From assembly GCA_036927565.1 (NCBI GenBank), contig JAYESD010000003.1, positions 38,319,325-38,383,324 on the forward strand: 64,000 nucleotides of DNA. The letters run 5' to 3'. A model generated the notes under the pieces. That model searched no databases. It was given only the letters and a program-made list of their open reading frames with translations, and had not been told where the DNA came from. Below, piece by piece: positions 23,835 to 35,718 of this stretch. How positions within the stretch are numbered: position 1 is the stretch's first letter; each line of letters begins with the position of its first letter. The stretch comes from Tuctoria greenei. Its lineage: Eukaryota > Streptophyta > Magnoliopsida > Poales > Poaceae. The translations under genes were made by a program, and so were the position numbers.

Positions 23835-25455
23835 TGTAAGACCTATGTGTGCTAAATACATTGGCTTGTAGTGAATACACTTGCTTTGACGATAGAAGTT
23901 TTGAATATCACCAAAACACCTTTTTATTAAGACCCTGCTAGTTTTGTAAGCTCCGGCGGAAGCTTGGTTATACTAGTTTTGGTAAGCTCATGCGCTAGGT
24001 TCTACTAGCTTTTGTTAGCTCCGGCTCAAGGTCCGAGTTGCTCTAGCAAGGTCTGGAAGTTGACTACAATGCTTCTATTTTTCATTTGAAATGTTTCGTA
24101 CTTGCTTTACATCTCTGGAAAGATTGCTTAGTATTCATTTGCTATGTTTTTGGTGCATTTTGGTTGACATGGATGATATCGTGTTACTGTGGTTTTGCAA
24201 CATGCTTATGTGAGGTTCTCACGTAAGGTGTTGTGTTCAGAACTAACTTGAGTCAAGTCGAGGACTTGGGCTCGTATGGATTGGTTGTTTATTCATGTGC
24301 AGGTGTTGCTTGAGTTCAAGACATGGCTGGTTATGGGATCCATTGGACTAGTCTCAGGGAGGAGATGAGGTTCCAACAACCAAATTCAGGAGGAATTGTG
24401 TTTGAGCTGATCAGGAGGTTGCGCAACATGATTGAATCAAGAACAATGCATGTGAAGGTATCGTGGACGTCATTGGAAGATGTTTGCACGTGTGCAAGGA
24501 GTGCATGGACGTGGCTACATGGTTCCGAGACGTTATGAAGAGATGTGGACGTAAAGAGTTGGTTGGAAAGGTCCAACCGACTAGGTTATGAACTCAGGCT
24601 GTGGCTGAGTCGGGTTTGACTCAAATATGGAAAGATTTGAGTTGGTTATGACAGGATTTCGTGTGGGTCACGAATTTGAGTTGTTTAGGAATGTGGGATA
24701 CGTTCCTAAGGTGTTTGGAAGTCTTAAGATTGCTTCTATCTGCATATAGAAGAATCCTAAGCAGTTATGAAAAGTTACGATTCATGAACAGAGTAGGATT
24801 AGGTTCCTGATCTGAGTTGAGTTGGCTTTCGAGCTGGTTATATAAGAAAGGGAGCCAAGATCTCGTGGTGCACGACTTTGGGGCTGTTCCTCTTGTGTTA
24901 TATTGAATAAAATTTGTAGTTTGAAGGAACTTTTGTGCCTTGTTCGTCAGACTTGTTCCAGACAAGTTTTACTCGTCGAGTTTCTGGACAGCACTACCTT
25001 TTGTCGGTGGTTTTTATCATAACTCGAGTTTTACAGATCCAATTGACATTATTCTTTTTGGGTTGTCTTCACAACTTGAGTATCTATCACCTGTCAAAAT
25101 TTCACGGTCGTTGGATTTGTGGTCTATGATCTACACAAGTTTCTTTGCAGCGTTCCAGAACTGTTTTTTTCTCGAGTAGGGCAGATTGACCTTTGTTTAA
25201 TCTTTCGATCATAACTTGAGTCTTTCTCGACTGATTTTAGTGATTCTTGATGTGTTGCCTTCGTGACTTGATTCTCTCTGATATCTATCACTTTTGTCAC
25301 GGTGAAACACGTTTAGATTAGTCTTACACACGATTTCTTTAACAAATCATTTTTCCGCCGAAGGGGTTGGGGTTTAATTGTTTCCGCTGCGTAAGATTTA
25401 TAAATCTACCATTCACCCCCCTCTGGTAGCTTTTCACGTGCTCTTCGATCCTACA
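23835..25455 (+). repeat. Array B LTR 1
   Basis: 1621 bp, starting TGTAAGACCTATG and ending TCTTCGATCCTACA. It is directly followed by the primer site ATTGATATCAGATCC (tRNA-Met type, one or two changes). A TATA box TATATAAG lies at 24839-24846 and a polyadenylation signal GAATAAAAT at about 24903. GGTCCGG/AGCTCCGG strings mark its first 230 bp. It is the shortest of the three and lacks the extra repeats of LTR 2 and LTR 3. Confidence 0.93.
24323..24538 (+). CDS. small ORF in U3 of array B LTR 1
   Basis: A 71-codon open frame starting MAGYGIHWTSLREEMRFQQP lies about 520 bp before the TATA box of the LTR. The same start and frame are present in LTR 2 (85 codons) and LTR 3 (85 codons), with a matching core GIHWTSL, EEMRFQQP, SGG and ELIRR. 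I recognise no family. Copies of one LTR share sequence by descent, so conservation alone does not prove that it is translated. See the finding on these ORFs. Confidence 0.3.
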   Translation: MAGYGIHWTSLREEMRFQQPNSGGIVFELIRRLRNMIESRTMHVKVSWTSLEDVCTCARSAWTWLHGSETL

Positions 25456-25517
25456 ATTGATATCAGATCCACAGTGCTCTAATCTTTGTGATTTGCACGT
25501 GTTTTTGACTAATCATC
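25456..25517 (+). other. Array B primer binding site and short leader
   Basis: ATTGATATCAGATCC follows LTR 1 directly, the place and type of a tRNA-Met primer site, with TGATATCAG in place of the usual TGGTATCAG. gag begins 62 bp after the LTR. The equivalent segment is missing after LTR 2. Confidence 0.75.
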
Positions 25518-27814
25518 ATGGAGAAGTACTCCGCCAAACCTTGTGTGTTTGTTGGTATTGATTTTCAGGTTTGGAAGGCATGCATGGAGGCTTTCATCCA
25601 GGCACAAGGATTTGCAATATGGGAGAAGGTATACAGGCCTTACGAAGTGCCATCAAACAATCAAGTTACAGCTACAAATATGAGAGATGTCGACAACAAC
25701 AACAACAAGGCTCGGAACTTGATCATACAAGGATTAACACAAAGCGACTTCGACCGTGTTGCACACCTCCGATCTGCATACGATGTGTGAAAAGCACTTT
25801 GTGACTACCACGAAGGATCCAACACGATCAAAGAGGTAAGGCAAGACATGTTCAAGAAAGAATACATGCGCTTCGAGATGCAACCCGGTGAGTCTATTGA
25901 TGACCTTTTTGCTCGCTTTAATAAGATTCTCAGCAACTTGCGTAGTGTCAATGTTAATTTTTCAGATGCTGAAAATGCTAGGCAATTGCTAAGTGCATTA
26001 GATATGTCAATTTGGGAGATGAAAGTCACATCTATTCGTGAATCTACTGTCATGAGTTCACTTACTTTAGATGTGCTATATTCCAAGTTAAAAACTCATG
26101 AAATTGACATAATCTCACGTAAGAACCCCAACAAGTCTATTGCTTTTGTTTCTCAACATGACATGCCTAGTTCCGGTCAAACATCATCTTGTGGTACACT
26201 TGCTTTGCTGTCCTCTCTAACCCTTGAATAGATTGAGGAGTTTCCAGAGGAGGAGCTAGCGCTCATCTCTACCCGGTTCTCAAAAGCATTGCAAAATGTG
26301 AGAACTAGAAGGAGAGGAAGCTCCGGACCTCAACAATGCATTGAATGTGGTAAGACAGGATATTTTTGTTCAGATTGCCCTAACCTTTCAGGTCCTACTT
26401 CCCGAGATGAAAAGAAAACAAGAACGAAGCACTCCTCTACAAAAGATACGAAGAAAAAGAAGGGTTTTACAGGATGTCAATTGGTGAGAAGTTTTATCTC
26501 AGCACTCCAGGAACTTGGCTCAAGCGACGTGGACATTGGAAGTGATGAAGATGAAGATGATTTGGCAAACTTGTGCTTCATGGCGGGCAAGTCACGATCA
26601 AGTATGGAGGAGGCAGAACACAACAGCGACAATGAAGAGGTATGTCCTACTTGCGAAGAAATGTGTGATGCTATTTCTCGTGCCACTATTATTATTAATA
26701 AAAAGGACAAAAAGCTTAAGGACAATGCTATTAAAATTGAGTCACTAGAATATGAAATTAATCATTTGAAATCCTTGGTTCCTAGTGATGATTCTTGTTC
26801 CTCATGTGACTTAATATATGAACAATTGTCCTCCCTAAGAAGTGCACATACCTCCACACTTGATAAACTTGAACATGAAATTGAAAAGAACAAAAAGCTT
26901 GCTACACTTAATATTGGAAACTTAAAAGATGCTTCTTGTTCTACAATTGATTTGCATTGTTCTAGTTGTGATGATCTTGATAAGAAACTGCAAGATGCTA
27001 TGAATGAAATCTCTATATTGAACAATGCTTTACGTAGTCATGAAGTTAAATGATGTTCCAATTGCAAATTAAAAGGAAAAACTTCATGTGAAAATTGCCT
27101 TGATCTGTCCAATAAACTTGATAACATGCATAAGACATTTGATCGGTTTTGTAATGGGAATAAGAACCTAAACTTGCTGCTAAATTCATCCAAGTCTTGC
27201 AATGATAAAACTGGTTTAGGTTTTGATTCTCATGCTCATGCTAAGGCACATCCACCTAAAAGTGTAAAGTCATTAGGAAGTGGTTTGATTCAAACAGTTC
27301 CTAAACAAAAAGAAGTGGTTTTCAAATCTGCAGGAGTATTGTCTCATTCGATTTCAAATAAAAATGTTGTTTGCTCATCTAGACATGAACACAAAGTTAA
27401 ATTTCATTGTACCTACTATGGTAGAGATGGTCATGTCATAGATTTTTGTTATAGACTAGCTAAACAACAGAAAAGGGAAAGAATGGTTGCTAGATCTCAT
27501 AACTTTCATGCAAAATTTGTTGCACATCTTGAACCGAATGTACAACCTGCTGTTTTGAGTCAAAAACATTCAAAGTTTACCTCCGGACCTTCTATTTTTG
27601 CCTCCGGAGCTACTGATTTTTGTGGTACACAAGTATGACCTTATAGGTCAGTAGTTAAGAATAAAAATTTTGAAACTTTGACTCATAAGCCTGCTGTTTT
27701 GTCTCAGCTTTCGCGTGTTTTTACTGCTGCACGTCGCGTGACTCAGTACTGGATTCCTAAATGCCTTTTGACTAATCCCAGTATTGAGTCATCGACGTAT
27801 TGTGCTTCTATGTA
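25518..27814 (+). pseudogene. Array B gag 1, broken
   Basis: Long Sirevirus-type gag starting MEKYSAKPCVFVGIDFQVWK. The capsid domain runs to about 26150 (RSAYDV then TGA for Trp at 25787-25789; RFNKILSNLRSVNVNF). A TAG for Gln is at 26229-26231. The first zinc knuckle CIECGKTGYFCSDC (26338-26379) has Tyr instead of the zinc His. An acidic and coiled-coil part follows (26640-27050), then a TGA at 27051-27053, frameshifts, and a second knuckle CTYYGRDGHVIDFC with Tyr replacing the second Cys. Another TGA lies at 27636-27638. The gene ends at TAG 27812-27814, directly in frame with the protease. Gag 2 keeps His and Cys at both knuckle positions, so these changes arose in this copy. Confidence 0.85.
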
Positions 27815-30800
27815 GGTTACACGTTTGAGGAAGGAGAACATTTGGATTGTGGATTCAGGTTGCTCACGCCACATGACTGGTAACAAAAATTGGTTCTCTT
27901 CCCTCTCTTTTGTGTCACATGTAGAGAATGTTACTTTTGCCAAATTCTTCAACTCCTATAATTGCTAAGGGTTCAGTTAGAGTAAATGATCACTACACTT
28001 TGAAGGATGTGGCACTTGTCAAAAATTTGAAATACAACTTGCTTTCTGTTGCACAATTGCTAGATGAAAATCTAGAAATTATTTTCAATAAAAACTGCTG
28101 CAAAGTTGTAGGTTCAAATAGTGAGCTTATTTTTAACATGTCTCGGTTTAGAAGAGTTTTTAAAGCTGATTTTTATATGTCTTTCTCTAAGCATAGGTGT
28201 CTAGTTGCTAATGATTCAAAGGACTTATATTTTTGGCATCGTAGACTTGGTCACATAGGCTTTGATCACCTAACGTGTGTTAGTGCTCTTGATCGTATAC
28301 GTGGGCTGCCTAAGCTTAAAGGGGACAAAGAAATTGTGTGCTCTTCTTGTAGACATGCTAAGATGGTTGCAGGTTCACATACTCCTCTCACAATGATCAT
28401 GACAACTGAACCATGTCAACTTTTGAACCTTGAACCGTAGGACCTTCACGTGTTCAATCCTTCGGAGGTAAATGGTATGTACTTGTGTTTATTGATGATT
28501 ATTCTAGATACTCTTGGGTTTACTTTATGGCGTCTAAGAATGAAGTTTTTAGTCACTTTAGAACTTTATTTCTTAGATTATCAATTGATTACCCAGGATC
28601 TTTAAAAGCAATTAGAAGTGATAATGGAACTGAATTTAAAAATCAATCTTTTGATCACTTTTGTGCTGAAAATAGAATAGATCATCAATTTTCTTCCCCA
28701 TATGTACCTCAACAAAACGGTGTTGTAGAAAGAAAGAACAGAACCTTAGTTGAGATGGCTAGGACTATACTTGATGAATATCAAACTCCTAGGAAATTTT
28801 GGGCTGATGAGTTAGCAACCACTTGTTATGTCTCAAATCATGTTTTCTTGCGTGCTAAGCTAGGTAAAACACCATATGAGCTTCGGTTTGGACATAGGCC
28901 TAGTGTTACACACTTTCGGGTCTTTGGTTGCAAATGCTTTGTTAAGAAACATGGTAATCTTGATAAATTTGAACCTAGATCCATTGATGGCATGTTTCTT
29001 GGTTATCCATCTCATACTAGAGGCTACCTTGTGCTTTTACTCGACACTAACAAAATTGTGGAGACTTGTGAAGTGTCTTTTGATGAAGCTAGCCCAGGTA
29101 CTAGCTCTGGTGTTGCAGGACCAGATCCGTATCCTCAGAGGAGAGAATTTTCGTTGAAGATGAGGAAGAATTGCAGCTGCTGCCCAAAAATTCAGCAGCT
29201 AAAGACTTTGGTTCAGCTCCGGATGTTAATTCTCAACCAGCACCGACAACCATCAATGCTGATTCAAATCATCCTCAAGTCACAAGTTCATCGATTTGTG
29301 ATGAACATGAAGAAGAAGAAGCTTGTGAGACATCTGTTCCCCTACGATTTTACAAAGATCATCCCCACAACAGATGATTGGAAGCTTGCACGAACAAGTC
29401 ACACGGTCCAGGTTTTGCGATTCAAACTCTTATGCTCATTCTGCTTTTGTTGCTTCTTTTGAACCCAAAGATATATCACATGCACTCACTAATGAATCTT
29501 GGATTATTGCCATGCAAGAAGAGTTAGAAAATTTTGAAAGAAATAATGTTTGGAAACTTGTACCTCCACCTCAAGGTCACACTTTAATTGGAACTAAATG
29601 GGTATTTAAAAATAAACAAAAGTGAGGATGGGGTTGTGGTTAGGAATAAGGCTAGGTTGGTTGCTCAAGGTTTCACTCAAGTTGAAGGTCTAGATTTTGT
29701 TGAAACATTTGCTCCTGTTGCTAGATTAGAAGCCATAAGAATTTTGCTAGCTTTTGCTGCATCAAATGGTTTTAAGCTTTATCAAATGGATGTTAAAAGT
29801 GCTTTTCTTAATGGCTACATAGATGAGGAGGTTTATGTCAAACAACCACCGGGTTTTTAAAATCCAGATTTTCCTAATCATGTTTACAAATTGTCCAAAG
29901 CCTTGTACGGTCTCAAACAAGCCCCTAGAGCATGGTATGATAGATTAAAAACATTCTTATTTGAAAAAGGGTTTACCATGGGCAAGGTTGATAAAACTCT
30001 TTTTGTGCTTAAGCATGGCAATGGCTCATTATTCGTTCAAGTGTATGTGGATGATATTATCTTTGGTTGTGCTTCTCATGATCTTGTGTGCAAGTTTTCA
30101 GCAATGATGAGTTCCGAATTTGAAATGAGTATGATGGGTGAACTCACTTACTTTTTGGGGCTGCAAATAAAGCAAACAAAGGAGGGTACCTTTGTGCATC
30201 AAACGAAGTATACAAAAGACCTCCTAAGGCGCTTCAACATGGACAAAAGCAAGCCTCTTCGGACACCAATGGGAACAACAACAACACTTGAACTTGATGA
30301 AGATGGTGAACCAGTGGATCAAAAAGAATATAGAAGCATGATTGGATCACTTTTATACCTCACGACATCAAGACCGGACATACAATTCAGCGTATGTCTT
30401 TGTGCACAGTTTCAAGCTTCCCCACGTGCTTCACATCGTCAAGCCATCAAAAGGATTCTCAGGTACTTACATGGAACTCAAGAATTTGGCATTTTTCTTC
30501 CTTCTTCCTCAACCGTTACTTTGAAAGCTTTTTCCGATGCTGATTTTGGAGGTTGTAGGATTGATAGGAAAATTACTTCCGGTGCTTGTCATTTTCTCGG
30601 TAATTCTCTTGTTGCTTGGTCCTCTAGAAAACAAAATTCAGTTGCACAATCCACAGCCGAATCTGAATATGTAGCTACTGCTAGTGCTTGCTCACAAATT
30701 CTTTGGATTTTTCAAACACTTAAGGACTATGGGGTTGATCTATATAGTGTTCCACTGTTCTGTGATAACACTAGTGCCATTTGCATTGCTAAAAACCCCG

Positions 30801-30997
30801 TGCAACATTCTAGAACTAAGCACATTGACAATAGGTATCACTTTCTCCGAGATAATGTTGAAAAAAGAAACATTGTGCTTCACCATGTAGATACCGAACA
30901 ACAATTGGCTGACATTTTTACAAAACCTTTGGATTTCACTCGTTTTTGTTACATTCGTAGTGAAATAGGGGTTATGCATCCGCATGGCTTAAATTGA
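27815..30997 (+). pseudogene. Array B pol 1 (PR-IN-RT-RH), broken
   Basis: Protease with WIVDSGCSRHMTG (27840-27880); a frameshift near 27935; GAG-pre-integrase with FWHRRLGHIGF and CSSCRHAKM (28230-28370); stop at 28438-28440 and a frame change; integrase 28485-29130 with FIDDYSRYSWVYF, IRSDNGTEFKNQ and PQQNGVVERKNRT, all catalytic Asp/Asp/Glu positions present; linker disrupted near 29150-29370; RT with LIGTKWVFKNK, frameshift near 29622, MDVKSAFLNGYIDEEVYV, TAA at 29858-29860, YGLKQAPRAWYDRL and VYVDDIIFGC; RNase H with AFSDADFGGC, STAESEYVATAS and KHIDNRYHFLRD; C-terminal HHVDTEQQLADIFTKPLD. Natural stop TGA at 30995-30997, followed at once by GGGGGAG. From 29891 to the stop the frame is unbroken for 368 codons, the longest intact copia reading frame here. 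Confidence 0.9.
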
Positions 30998-31987
30998 GGG
31001 GGAGTTTTGAAACTTGGGATGTCTATGTGTGAATCTGAAATTAAAATAATATGAGCATAGTATTTCATACATATATGACTTTGTGATTCCTTTTACATGC
31101 TGAAAGTCCTTACTACATTACTCGTGTTATACATTTTATAGTTTTTGCCATGTCTAGTAATTGGAATAATTACTTACACTAAAACTGGTCATGGTCGAAC
31201 TTTCTTGCTATTTTGAACTTGTTACATGTTCACAAGTGCTTTTAATCATTAAGAATTAATCAAGTAATCAACTCACATGTTGAGTTTTTATGAACAAATA
31301 TAAATTGAGAAAAGATCAAGAGAATATGCATGCATCGCACTTCTTCTTTTGAGATGGCTTATCGTTGCACTTAGATATGAACTTGGAAGAAGTTGTGTAT
31401 GACTAAAATCATGTCCTTAAGCTTCTGATTGTCAAATGACATAGACTTGGCTTGGTTGGTTAGAATAAGGCAGATACGCATATAATCTCTTGCAAATATC
31501 ATATGATCTAAATTTATGCTTTGAAATATAATAAAATGCAGCAACTAGTGTCATGATTTCAGGTTTTGAAATAGTTAAGTTTGTGAGATCATGACTTACT
31601 TAAATTGAAAATTACATTTGATCTCTAGCATGGCTTACACTACTTTATGTATTTCATTGATGTGATAATGTAAGGTACTTTATAGTATGACTTGGATGAG
31701 CTTTGTTTATATGTATATGTTATAATATGCTCATAACAACTAAACGAGGAGAGATAATTTATTTATATGCTCATGACTTGCTGAATACATTGTCAAAGGG
31801 GGAGAGATAAGAATGGAGAGAAAGAGAATATGTGCATAAGGAGAGATAATATGGGATAATTTTTAGATTTTTTTCTCATTTTACTTTTGATTTACTAAGG
31901 GGGAGAAATTGCCTTCAAAACTATTATGTGAATAAGCCAATGTTCGGATTTAAATGGTGTTGCCAATGCATTCATCAAGGGGGAGAT
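30998..31987 (+). other. Array B internal 1, 3' untranslated region and polypurine tract
   Basis: About 990 bp of AT-rich non-coding DNA after pol, with repeated GGGGGAG-type purine runs (31000, 31797, 31899) and the terminal polypurine tract AAGGGGGAGAT just before LTR 2. The same region follows pol 2 at 38328-39306 with high similarity. Confidence 0.8.
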
Positions 31988-33746
31988 TGTAAGACCTATG
32001 TGTGCCGAATACATTGACTTGTAGTGAAAACACTTGCTTTGACGATAGAAGTTTTGAATATCACCAAAACACCTTTTTATTAAGATCCTGCTAGTTTTTT
32101 AAGCTCCGGCGGAAGCTTGGTTATACTAGTTTTGGTAAGCTCAGGCGCTAGGTTCTACTAGCTTTTGTTAGCTCCGGCTCAAGGTCCGAGTTGCTCTGGC
32201 AAGGTCCGGAACTTGACCGCAATGCTTCTGTTTTTCATTTGAAATGTTTCATACTTGCTTTAAATCTCTGGAAAGAATGCTTAGTATTCATTTGCTATGT
32301 TTTTGGTGCATTTTGGTTGACATGGATGATATCGTGTTACTGTGGTTTTGCAACATGCTTATGTGAGGTTCTCACGTAAGGTGTTGTGTTCAAAACTAAT
32401 TTGAGTCAAGTCGAGGACTTGAGCTCGTATGGATTGGTTGTTTATTTATGTGCAGGTGTTGCTTGAGTTCAAGACATGGATGGTGATGGGATCCATTGGA
32501 CTAGTCTCAGGGAGGAGATGAGGTTCCAACAACCAAACTCAGGAGGAATTGTGGTTGAGCTGATCAGGAGGTTTCGCAGCATGATTGAATCAAGAACAAT
32601 GCATGTGAAGGTATCGTGGACATCATTGGAAGATGTTTGCACGTGTGCAAGGAGTGCATGGACGTGGCTACATGGTTCCGAGACGTTATCAAGAGATGTG
32701 GATGTAAAGAGTTGGTCGGAAAGGTCTAACTGACTAGGTTACGGACTCAGGTTGTGGTTGAGTCGGGTTTGACTCAAATATGGAAAGATTTGAGTTGGTT
32801 ATAACAGGATTTCGTGTGGGTCACAAATTTGAGTTGTTTAGGAATGTGGGATATGTTCCTAAGGTGTTTGGAAGTCTTAAGATTGCTTCTATCTGCGTAT
32901 AGAAGAATCCTAAGCAGTTATGGAAAGTTACGATTCATGAACAGAGTAGGATTAGGTTCCTGATCTGAGTTGAGTTGGCTTTCGAGCTGGTTATATAAGC
33001 AAGGGAGTCCAGAGCTAGTGGTGCACGACTTTGGGGCTGTTCCTCTTCTGTTCTATTGAATAAAATTCGTAGTTTGAAGGAACTTTTGTGCCTTGTTCGT
33101 CAGACTTGTTACAGACAAGGTTTACTCATCGATAAAAGCAAGGGAAGGCCAAAGTTCGAAGAGACGACTTTGGGGCTGTTCCTCTTGTGTTCTATTGAAT
33201 AAAATTCATAGTTTGAAGGAACTTTTGTGCCTTGTTCGTCCGACTTGTTCCAGACAAGTTTTACTCGTCGAGTTTCTGGACAGCACTACCTTTTGTCGGT
33301 GGTTTTATCATAACCCGAGTTTTACTGATCCAATTGACGTGATTCTTTTTGGGTTGTCTTCACAACTTGATTGTCTATCATCTGTCAAAATTTCACGGTC
33401 ATTGGATTTGTGGTTTTTGATCTACACGAGTTTCTTTGCAGCACTCCAGAAACTGTTTTTCTCGGGTAGGTCAGATTGACCAGTGTTTGATCATTTGATC
33501 ATAACTTGAGTTGTTCTCGACGGATTTGAGTAATTCTTTTTGTGTTGTCTTCGTGACTTGATTCTCTCTGATATCTATCACTTTTGTCACGGTGAAACAC
33601 ATTTAGATTAGTCTTATACATGATTTCTTTAACAGATCGTTTTTCTACCGAAGGGATTAGGGTTTTATTGTTTCCGCTGCGTAAGATTTTTAAATCTACC
33701 ATTCACCCCCCCTCTGGTAGCTTTTCACGTGCTCTTCGATCCTACA
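31988..33746 (+). repeat. Array B LTR 2 (middle), with 139-bp internal duplication
   Basis: 1759 bp. It differs from LTR 1 mainly by a direct duplication of 139 bp: 33025-33163 is repeated from 33164, each copy holding ACGACTTTGGGGCTGTTCC and the polyadenylation signal GAATAAAATTC. TATA box TATATAAG at 32992-32999. The R/U5 boundary signals are therefore present twice in this LTR. It ends GATCCTACA and joins gag sequence directly. Confidence 0.92.
32476..32733 (+). CDS. small ORF in U3 of array B LTR 2
   Basis: An 85-codon open frame, MDGDGIHWTSLREEMRFQQP at its start, homologous to 24323-24538 and extending 14 codons beyond the point where that copy has a stop. Unknown function; low support as a gene. 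Confidence 0.3.
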   Translation: MDGDGIHWTSLREEMRFQQPNSGGIVVELIRRFRSMIESRTMHVKVSWTSLEDVCTCARSAWTWLHGSETLSRDVDVKSWSERSN

Positions 33747-35718
33747 CTTACGTAGTGTCAATGTTAATTTTTCTGATGCTGAGAATGCTAGGCAACTTCT
33801 TAGTGCATTAGACATGTCAATTTGGGAGATGAAAGTAACATCTATTCGTGAATCAACTGTCATGAGTTCTCTTACATTAGATGTACTTTATTCTAAACTA
33901 AAAACTCATGTAATTGACATCCTAGCACGTAAGAACCCAAATAAGTCTATTGCATTTGTTTCACAACGTGATATGTCTAGCTCTGACCAATCATCATCTT
34001 GCAATACTCTTGCTTTGTTGTCCTCACTAACCCTGGAGCAGATCGAAGAATTTCTGGAAGAGGAGTTGGCAATCATCTCTACTAGATTCTCAAAAGCATT
34101 GCAAAATGTGAGAACTAGAAGGAGAGGAAGCTTCGGACCTCCACGTTGTTTTGAATGTGGTAAAACAGGACACTTTCGTACAGAATGCCCTAAACTTTCA
34201 GGTCCGACCACCCGGGAAGAAAAACAAAGCAAGGTCCGGACCTCCTCTGGAAATTCCAACAAGAAGAAGAAAGGTACCATAGGACGCAAGATGATCAACA
34301 ATTTCATCACCGCGCTTCAAGAGTTCAGTTCAAGTGACGTGGACATTGAAAGTGATGAAGATGATGACGATCTGGCCAACTTATGTTTCATGGTGGGCAA
34401 AACAAGATCAAGATCAAGTCAGGAGGATGCATAACACAACAGTGAAGACGATGAGGTATGTTCCACCTGCAATGAAATTTGTGATGCTATTTCTCGTGCA
34501 ACTATTATTGTCAAGAAAAAGGACAAAAAGCTTAGGGATAATGCTGATAAAATTGAATCATTAGAATCTGAAATTAACCGTTTAAAAACTTTGATTCCTA
34601 GTGATGATGCATGTTCCTCATTTGACTTAATCTATGAACAATTGTCCACATTAAGAAGTGCACACTCCTCCACTCTAGATAGACTTGATGAAGAAATTGA
34701 AAAGAACAAAGAGCTTGCTGCACTTAATATTGGAAACTTAAAAGATGCTTCTTGTTCTACAATTGATTTGCATTGTTCTAGTTGTGATGATCTTGATAAA
34801 AAACTGCAAGATGCTATGAATGAAATTTCTATATTGAACAATGCTTTACGTTCTCATGAAGTTAAATTTTGTTCCAATTGCAAACTAAAAGGAAAAACTT
34901 CATGTGAAAATTGCCTTGATCTGTCTAATAAACTTGATGACATGCATAGGACATTAGATCGGTTTTGTAATGGGAATAAGAACCTAAACTTGCTGCTGAA
35001 TTCTTCCAAGTCATGCAATGATGAAACTGGTTTAGGTTTTGACTCTCATGCTCATGCTAAGGCACATCCACATAAAATTGTAAAGTCATTAGGAAATGAT
35101 TTGATTCAAACAGTTCCTAAACAAAAAGGAGTGGCTTTCAAATCTGCAGGAGTGTTGTCTCATTCGGTTTCAAATAATAATATCGCTTGCTCATCTAGAC
35201 ATGAACACAAAGTTAAATTTCATTGTACCTTCTGTGGTAGAGATGGTCATGTTATAGATTTTTGTTATAGACTAGATAAACAACAAAAAAGGGAAAGAAT
35301 GGTTGCTAGATCTCATAACTTTCATGCAATTAGAAAAACACAACCTGCTTTAGTGAGTCAGGAATTTGAAAAGGTAGCTTCCGGACCTTCTGGTAAGAAA
35401 TCCGCAAAAGCAGCTCTGATAGTTCCGATAGCTCCAAGAGCTCCCGGACCTTCTGTTGTTTCCTTCGGAACTTCAGCTTTTGTTTCTGGAGCTTCATCCT
35501 TGTCTTTTGGAACTACTGCTTTTACCTCCGGAGCTACTGGTTTTTGTGCTAAAAGAGTTAAGAATAGAAAACCTCAAACTTCGACTCATAAACCTGCTGT
35601 TTTATCTCAGCTTTCGCGTGTTTTTCCTACTGCATGTCGTGTGACTCAGTACTGGATACCTAAATTCATTTTGACTAACTCCAGTATTGAGTCATCGACG
35701 TATTGTGCTTCTATGTAG
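33747..35718 (+). pseudogene. Array B gag 2, 5'-truncated
   Basis: gag of the second unit. It starts abruptly at the LTR 2 end within the capsid domain (RSVNVNFSDAENARQLLS), matching gag 1 from about 25936, so the first 140 codons, the start codon and the primer site are gone. Both zinc knuckles are intact here: CFECGKTGHFRTEC (34147-34188) and CTFCGRDGHVIDFC (35225-35266). A coiled coil and a Ser/Pro/Ala-rich tail follow (35380-35560, SGPSGKKSAKAALIVPIAPR). The tail contains about 60 codons absent from gag 1. The only internal stop is TAA at 34432-34434. The gene ends at TAG 35716-35718, at the same place and in the same frame relative to protease as in copy 1. Confidence 0.85.
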
